Assembly: GCF_932276165.1 (NCBI RefSeq)
Contig: NC_064012.1
Span: 10,299,501 to 10,363,500 of the forward strand
DNA: 64,000 nt
DNA from: Plutella xylostella
Lineage: Eukaryota > Arthropoda > Insecta > Lepidoptera > Plutellidae
Direction of reading: 5' to 3'
Shown: positions 24,301 to 33,300 of the stretch, piece by piece
How the letters are laid out: each line of letters opens with the position of its first letter
Position numbering within the stretch: position 1 is the first letter of the stretch
The notes under the pieces: model-generated
Databases searched by the model: none
Told to the model about the DNA's origin: nothing
What the model saw: the letters and a program-made list of their open reading frames with translations, nothing else
Program-made: the position numbers and the translations under genes

Positions 24301-27300
24301 GTAAACACTTACTAACATTAGTTTCAGATAATACAGCATTGGATAAGGCTTATGGTCTATGTATAAAGACCTAATTCACGAAGTCATAAATTGTTAATAC
24401 TGTACATAAGAAATTTAGAAAGACACTAATCGGCACCTGTAGACCCACAACAAAAGCTTATGTTTTTTTCAGTTGGCAGTGCTAGTTAGCTTTTGTTATC
24501 CCCTTAAGTAATTATTGCCTATTCGTCGTACGGCCCGGTACGACATCGGAAATTGCAAATAGTGGGAAAAGACGGAGATTTGAACAATGTTTTCTCAGTT
24601 GTTGATCAATTAATAAATATTCTATCTATCTATCTAGCTAAATAGGTAGTAAATTTTTAGGCGGTTCCCACAATCCCAGTTTCACATTCTTTCGCAATAT
24701 GTATGCAAGTAAGTAGATTCGTTTTGTGTGTGTTGGACTGTTCGTTCCCAAATGGGTTAGCTTTTACTGATGCTATAATAATGATAAGTTTTGACCATCG
24801 TAAACATGGGTAGTTACATTAAATATTTTTATTTAGTAACACAAAAGGTGAAGATGTTAAGTTTCACTTTCATCATTTCTTGTCAGAGACCGAGCTTTTT
24901 CAAAACGGTAGTTGACTGCATTTTTTGTTCAAAAATAAGTTGTAACAACTCTACTTTGACAGAAATTAATTAGATTTGTATTTATTTTTTTCTAGTCGGA
25001 ACGGACAGTCCTCATACTATGCATACGCACGAGGGAAGTTTATATCACTTTTGCACAGAACCCTAAAATGTTCATTTTGTTTTTTTTTAATCAGAAGTGG
25101 AATAAAACCTAATGCGGATTAGCTGAGTGCACTTTGTTTGCGTTTTCCAATTTCGAACTTGATGTGCGCAGTTGCTGTTATGGTTTTATGATTACTTATG
25201 ACTTATTTGTTTACATATTCAGGTGTGGCTAGGTATACAGGGTGTTGCCAAAAGGGTATACTAAGCCGAAAGGGGGTGACTCAAATTTCTCCATAGTAAA
25301 AACTCACGTGACCAACAAAGTTTCTATGGAAAAGGTAATTTTTTTTCGAGAATTTAGAACAAAAGTTGTTCAGAATGACCTTCTGAGTCATCCTCTTTCG
25401 GCTTAGTAATCTTAGTATACCCTTTTTGCAACACCCTGTATTACCTACTGTATAGGTACAATCGAAAGGGGGTGACTGAGACACAGTGGCTCTTTCTGCT
25501 CAATAGATCTACCTATCTACACAGCATAGGTCCACTTGATATACTTAACCCTTATAATAACCCTAATAATATAGGCATACTCCACCAGTTTTATTTTATA
25601 CTCATAAATTTTATGAAGTTTATCTGAAATGTTGATATTGCGCTCTCAGTAGTTGCTTGTTTTGATAGAAAAAGTACCTAGCTTCCGCTATTTTAGTTTG
25701 CACCCTCGCACATCGATTGTGCCTCCCGCTACTGGTCGAGGGTGAAAACACTAGGGCTGGTAGTTACATGACTAGAAGGGTAGCGGGAACCCTTCAACAT
25801 TAAATTTGTTCACTACGCCGCACATTGGTTCTATCTGAAACTAGGTAGATGGCGTTGTTAACTAGTCCGTAACTGTTTCGTGAAATCAATGTTTCTTTTC
25901 TAGGCTAAATTACAATTAGTTTTCTTGTTTTTTCTTTTTAATTCAGCAAATAACTAAACAATAAGAAATAAACGGCAGTTACAAGTGTACGAAAGTAGGA
26001 AGGAGTATTGACTGAAATAAAAATAGACAAGATATCATGAGTCCTTACTCCAATGTAACTTATTTTCACGTATCTTGGTACAAACTCACTTCTGCAGAAT
26101 CTAGCTTTTCTAACTCCAACTGCCATCTAATACTACTATGATGTACCCACGCTCCACCCTAGATATAGAGAATTTTTGTCATAAATACCTAGTAGCCAAC
26201 TGAAACATTTGCAAATAACACACTTCACCGATAGATGTCACCACTATATTTACTATTTATTTTGCATATTATTCTGGGTACTTTCATATTTCTTTTGTAT
26301 ATTGAATAACCATTGATTAAGCCGAACGAAACCTTACTTTTATAGTAGTACCTAAGTATATAGTTCATGCACGTTCTATAAACGTTTATCTGTCTAATGG
26401 TCACCTACGAGCTCTGCAGCGCTTTAAAAATTTACCCGTGCTGAATGCTAGATAAAAATAAACCATACATATTTATGTTCCTGCAAACCAAATTTAACCA
26501 TAATTGCTTCAGGCTCTCCTATGAAAAAATATCAAACATTCAGAAATGATTGCCCTAATAATGTTAGCAGGATAAAATTTTATAATCTAGAATGTATTGT
26601 TTTCAGAACAGGTCACGCCCTTCTCCACACCCTATACGGATACAGCACAAAGTTTGACAATATCGAGTTTTTCACCGACTTCTTTGTGCTGGACTTGTTG
26701 AAGCAAGACGACGCCATGGTGGGGGCTTTAGCCCTTAATATGGACACAGGGTGCCTTCACAGGTCTGTTAGTTGTTGTTGTTTATCTTGCTACAGTTAAT
26801 TCTGCTTTTGGAGGGTTATTGCTACAATCTCCACACTTGCCAGACCGGTAGAGACATATCAGAGACAAAAGTATAACTCTTACCAGAATAGCTGTGTGAA
26901 AAAAAACATTATCCCCGGCCGGTATCGAATACGGGCACCTTCAGCTAACTCTTGGTCAGTGCTAACATCTTCACCATCCGGATGAAACAATCACATTATC
27001 CGCTCACAATCCCACTAACCTACCCTTTAAAGCACCAGACCAGACACACTTAGCTTTATTTCGCCTGACGTCACAGTTTTTTAAACGGCTTCAAAAAGGC
27101 GGTTCTCAATTATACCTGTATGTCCATAAGTATGTATATTTGCGCGCAATTATCTCGCGTTTTACCGAACCGATTTTGACGCAGTTTTCAGCATCATATT
27201 CCTTACACGTAGGCGAACATTTCAGTACTTATTATGGTGGGTACTGACCGATACTGACCGAAGTTACGGACTGTAATGTAACATTAACAGCGAGCATGTT

Positions 27301-30300
27301 ACGCAACGCTGTATTCTAAAAGCGGCTCGTTGCTCGCTGGTTTCCCCGTAACACTAAGTACTGGCTGCACGAATGCTCGCTGTGTAACGTGTTACATCAC
27401 ACCTCGTCACGTTGGTCAGTAGCCACCTTATAACTTCCCTCCACAGGTTCCAAGCCGGCAACACCGTCATAGCAACCGGGGGCTACCCTCGCATGTACTT
27501 CTCGTGCACGGCGGCGCACACGTGCACGGGCGATGGCTGCGCGTTGTTCACCCGGAAGGGGCTGCCGCTGCAGGACATGGAGTTCATACAGTTCCATCCC
27601 ACCGGTATGTGGTCCTTCCACCACCATCACTGGGAAAATACACCAAAATGCGAACTGTTCACTGTAAGAGTAATAGTAAGAGAAACTGAAGCTTCTTTTG
27701 AGAACTGCTCCTGGCTCTTCTAAAGGTGCATTCATCTGAATTAAATGAATAAAACATGTGGGATATCATGGACACAGTTCTACCGCTATACTCGACGAAC
27801 GTTTGTGCGAGGCATAGCGCGTCATTGCCGCTGCGTTCATCAATATCTGATATACATCAATATCCATGCAATTTCTGCGCGCAACTTTACCCGTAATATG
27901 TTTCTATCTATTTAATAATGTGTCAAAAAATGTGTACTATTACCGCCCCACCACCAACACATTAGCAATTAACAATCCATAACATCTGTCAGATCTTTAC
28001 AAATTACTTATGAATTGTTAATTGCTAATGTTCGGTGGTGGTAACCCCACAGGTATGTACGGCTCCGGCTGCCTGATGACGGAGGGCTGTCGCGGCGAAG
28101 GCGGTTTCCTGGTCAACAGCGCTGGTGAACGCTTCATGGAGAAGTACGCGCCGAGTGCCAAGGACCTGGCCAGCCGGGACGTGGTGTCGCGGTCCATAGC
28201 TACGGAGATCCGGGAAGGTACCTCTGTCTATTGATAGTTACTATTTGGCTTTTTATGTTACTCATATCAGTTTTTTTTGGTACCCGTAACGGTGCGTTTA
28301 AACGTCAGTGCTAACGCGAGCTGGTGTCGCCGGGGATATAAATGCTGGCTGCGGACTGTCAAACTCTTACAATCGTGTGAACAAGGAACTTCTTGCCTTG
28401 TTTAAACGCTTCTTTAGAATGATCCCCGAATTACTTACACATTATTAAGGCAGTTTTACAATGTCAGGGTAATGCCGACCTGTGGGATAAAAGACATGCT
28501 GTCACTCTCTGTAATTATGATTTATACAGTGACAGCACACCGTTTTCCAGACATTGTGAAACAGGCCGTAACCGTTCTAAACGTTCTAGGTCGTGGTGTA
28601 GGCCCCAAGAAGGACCACATCCACCTCCAGCTGCACCACCTCGGCAAGGACATCATCAAGTCCCGTCTGCCGGGCATCTCGGAGACGGCCAAGACCTTCA
28701 CGGGCGTCGACGTGTACACTCAGCCGCTGCCCGTGCTGCCGACTGTACATTACACTATGGGTGGGATCCCGATCAATTATAAAGGAGAGGTTAGATTGTT
28801 TTGTTTTTAACGAACTGTATACGAAACACAGTTAGCCGCGACGTCACGTCAGTGTCAAAATTGTATCTGAAGAACGTGATGATCCGCAAATCTTAACAAA
28901 AAAAATATTTTAAAAAATATATAAATTAGTTTAAGCTTTCTTAACAGCAAGAGTTAACTGCTAGCTACTTAAGTTTGCCTTTGTACCATTCTGCTTTGTG
29001 TATTGTACAATTTGAGCAATGAAGAACTGATAACCAATCAAGTAAACGTGTTCTATAGTGGAGACCATGACTAGGCAAACGACTAGGGCGACCTTCATCT
29101 AGATGGGGTGACGACTGGTAATGATTGGATGCGGAAAGCTATAGATCGCATCTAGTGCCGTGCTTTGGCAGAAGCCTGCTAGTCCAGCAGTGGACTGCAA
29201 TAGGCTGATGATGATGATGATGATTGCCACATAGCTTAATAAAAAATTCCAATAACACATTTTTTATCACACAGTGCATAGTCCACGTAGACGGCAAAGA
29301 CCAGCCGGTACCAGGGCTGCACGCGGCGGGAGAAGCTGTCAGCAACTGCCACGGCGCGAACCGTCTCGGCGCCAACTCCATCCTCGACATCGTGGTGTTC
29401 GGCCGCGCCATCGCGCACAACATCGCCTGCCTCGCCTCACCGTGCGACAAACAACCAACGCTTAAACATGTAAGGAAACTATAGCCTAATAATGACACAT
29501 CTCATTCGGTCAATATCGGAAATGTGCGAAAAAAACACTCCGTACAGGTTTGTTAACCTTTAGATAACAAAAATTATGAATCTCTCGATCTATAACACAC
29601 GGATGGCAAAGACGTGCCGGTACCAGGGCTGCACGCGGCGGGAGAAGCTGTGAGCAACTGCCACGGCGCGAACCGCCTTGGCGCCAACTCCATCCTCGAC
29701 ATCGTGGTGTTCGGCCGCGCCATCGCGCACAACATTGCCTGCCTCGCCGCGCCGTGCGACAAACAACCGACGCTTAAACATGTAAGGAAACTATAGTCCA
29801 TTTTTTTTAACAAATGAGTACTGTTTTTTTTTACTGCGTCGCTATTGGTCCTAACCACAGACATCAATTATACTAGATTCCCCAAGTGTACGTATTGCGC
29901 GTGTCAAAAACTAGTCAAAATGTTTAGCATTTCTCAACTTTTGTTCATACATCCAGCTGTCATTATTAGTTCAAAATACGGCACGCGTGGTTTTCATGGA
30001 AATGTATGCATTTGTGGTGTCTCGTATATAAGACGTCTGTGGTCCTAACAATGACTCATCTCAGTCTGTCAATATCGAAAGCGTGCAATGAAAAACTCAG
30101 TACTGGTTTGTAACTATGGATAAGAAATTATGAATCGACATCGTGGTGTTCGGCCGCGCCATCGCGCACAACATCGCATACCTCGCCGCGCCGTGCGACA
30201 AACAACATGTAACAAAACTTAGCCCCAGTTTCACCATATTCTCTTAAGCCCCATCCACACGCTTGCTGTTTGTCACAAACACCGCAAATAGCAAACGAAG

Positions 30301-33300
30301 TCCCAAACACCAACCACAATCACCCAACACAAACAGCCATCCACATGCTTGGCGAACGTTCATAACATTCCGAATCGGCAAACATGGCGGACGACGAGCT
30401 ATTACTTTTGGGTTAACATATTTTTATTATATAAATTAAAGCAAGAGAAAGAAAAAAGGAAAATAAGAAGAAAGCAAAGACGATGGTGGTATAATAAAAA
30501 TACATAGAAATCGTACAATGTACTGCTTTAGACCTTTTATTTGATTTATATTTTTATTTTGATAAGCCTCAAAAAAAAGGCCTACCTTCATTGGAAGGAG
30601 ACCCGTGCCCCAGCAGTGGAGACGTAATTTGTCATGATGATGATGATGATGATGATGAAGCCTCCAAAAATTACAGAATCGTAGGTGCTAATCAATCAGA
30701 CATTTTTACGCTTTGCGCGCCAACGAAAAAGTGTAGCAAGTTGATACGTCCGCCTCCCGCAATGCTAGCGCCCATACTGACCGCTGGCAAACGTGTGGAT
30801 ACGTAGCAAACTGTTTGCCAAACATCCTTTGATCTGGCAAGAACAACCGACACCAATGCCGAACACTGTCCAACACAAACACAAACAGGCAAACAACGAC
30901 AAACACCCATCCACACGTCCGTGCTTGCTGTTCGCTGTTGGCTGTTTGCCATTGTTTGCCAAGCGTGTGGATGGGGCTTTAGATAATAACAAGGGATTAG
31001 TTGTTAACTTTGTACACATCTGTCAAGAATTGAATATGGATTGATGACAAAACAATGTAACGGGTGTTAATGATCTAACAGACTATGGTTAAACTAGGCA
31101 TAAGGTCAACAATATACGAACAAGACGGTGTGACACAAACAAAAATAAAGCAAAAAACCGGCCAAGTGCGAGTCGGGCTCGCGCACAAAGGGTTCCGTAG
31201 CAGCAAAATTACAGTTAAATCAACCTATCTCAAAAACTATAAGAGATACTTTGATCAAACCAAAAATCGTTGAAAGAGTTAATTAGCATGCATCACCTCT
31301 ATTTTTTTTAGAATTTTATACCCCGTAGTTATAAAAATAGAGGGGGGGGGACATACTTTTTACGACTTTGAGAGCTGATATCTCAAAAACCGTTCACTTT
31401 AAGAAAAATGTTTTTTAGAAAACTTTATATCATTTTAAAAGACCTTTCCATTGATACCCCACACGGGTATGTACATCGAAAAAAAAAATTTCATCCCTCA
31501 GTTACATGTATGGGGGGCCCCACCCCCAATTCTTTTTTTTACTATTTAGTGTCATATTTTTGTAGCGGTTCATACAACACATATTCCCATCAAATTTCAT
31601 CACTGTAGTACTTATAGTTTCCGAGTAAATCGGCTGTGACAGACGGACAGACGGACAGACGGACAGACGGACATGACGAAACTATAAGGGTTCCGTTTTT
31701 GCCATTTTGGCTACGGAACCCTAAAAACTGTCCGAAGTTGAACGAACGTTTTTTAGAATTATCCTCTGACTTTCCTTCTTTTGGATGATTATATTGATTA
31801 TACCACTTTTACGTCACCCTGTATATTCTGAATTCTGAAGTACAAATTATGATTACTGTCAAATATGTCATAGAAATCTCTTCATTAGTGTAATAGTAAC
31901 AAACACACATTCACAAACTTTCTCGTTTATAATATTAGGATTCATTATAATGATGAAGTGATGACGACTACTGATACAACCACTACAACACCATTCCGGT
32001 TTAATGGCACTGTCAAACAAAATTGTAAAATGACTATATGCCTGTTTTTTATAAATAAAAGAAAAAAAAATAGTAAATCATATCATATTTCCATATTCCA
32101 GGACATATGCGATGACATCATAGATAATTTGGAGAAAGTGCGAAACGCCAACGGGTGCATGCCGACTCACAAGCTGAGAGCTAAGATGAGGGATGTGATG
32201 CAGAACCAATGTGGAGTCTTTAGGACTGCTGAGCTCTTGGACGAAGGTTTGGGCGTTTAATTGCCTTTTAATAATTGTTTTTTTTATCGCCACAGTACAA
32301 AAAAATATATCCAGGAACATCGTATCTTTTTAAGCCCCGATGGAATAAGAGGGGTGTTATAAGTTTAACGTTTATTTGTATCTGTCTATGGTCGCGTAGC
32401 TCCCAAACGACTGAACCGACTTCCGTTTTGATTTTTAGGGTTAGGTTTTTACCCCAAGTAGGCACACTAGCCATTTTTCATGAAAATCAGTTGAGCCGTT
32501 CAAAAGTTATGTGAATTTTTGTGTTGAATATCGTTTTTATTTTAACTTTGATTAGTTTATTTGCCAATTACTACAATGTAACACCCGTTCAAACCATATT
32601 CAGGCGATAAGATGATTCAAGAGTGCTACCAGGATTTCAAGAACATTAAGGTGGTGGACCGCGGCGCGCACTACAACACCGACCTGATAGAGACTCTCGA
32701 GCTGCAGAATATGCTGCAACTGGCTGTCCAGGTACCGTACCACCACCGACACATTAGCAATAGGGAATATGCATATTTTTTTTAATACTTTTATTGGATA
32801 GTTTTACATCACTTTATTATAGTAAAAAAATTCAACGGCAAAATAAGTAATTTAAGGTATTTTAAAGAAAGTTAAAAAATTACAACCACCACGACCACTT
32901 TGAAATTCCCGTCAGGATGGCGGGCTGGTGTGACGTCATAAACTTTTAATTTCACGGCTCAGAATAATGAGTCCCGTCAGTCGGCATAGATTTTTTACCT
33001 AATCAAGTAATCACAGAGTACTTTTGTATTTTCAACAAACCGATGTTGTCATGGTAACAAAAGAAAAAGGAAGTGTATAAAGTGTGATCAGTGGCTGTTT
33101 TGTAATGGTAATAAAGTGTGACCAGCGGCTGTTTTGTAATGGGAGCTCGTAAATAGTTACTAGTAGCTCTTTTGAAATGGGAGCGCGCAAACCAGAGGAC
33201 CTTTGTACACAATATTACGCTATTATGGCAATATGAATATAAAGTAATATTTGTATTGTATGTAAGTACTTACTGTAACTTTGGCTCTCAGTAAGAGAGA

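Noticed and set aside
29602..29781. Copy 2 of SDHA exon 9 as an alternative exon
   Set aside because: No acceptor AG precedes it and its first bases are missing, so it cannot replace exon 9 in frame by normal splicing.
30591..31044. Overlapping frames on both strands
   Set aside because: They fall inside the AAGCCCCATCCACACGC element and its nested LINE tail; low-complexity sequence.
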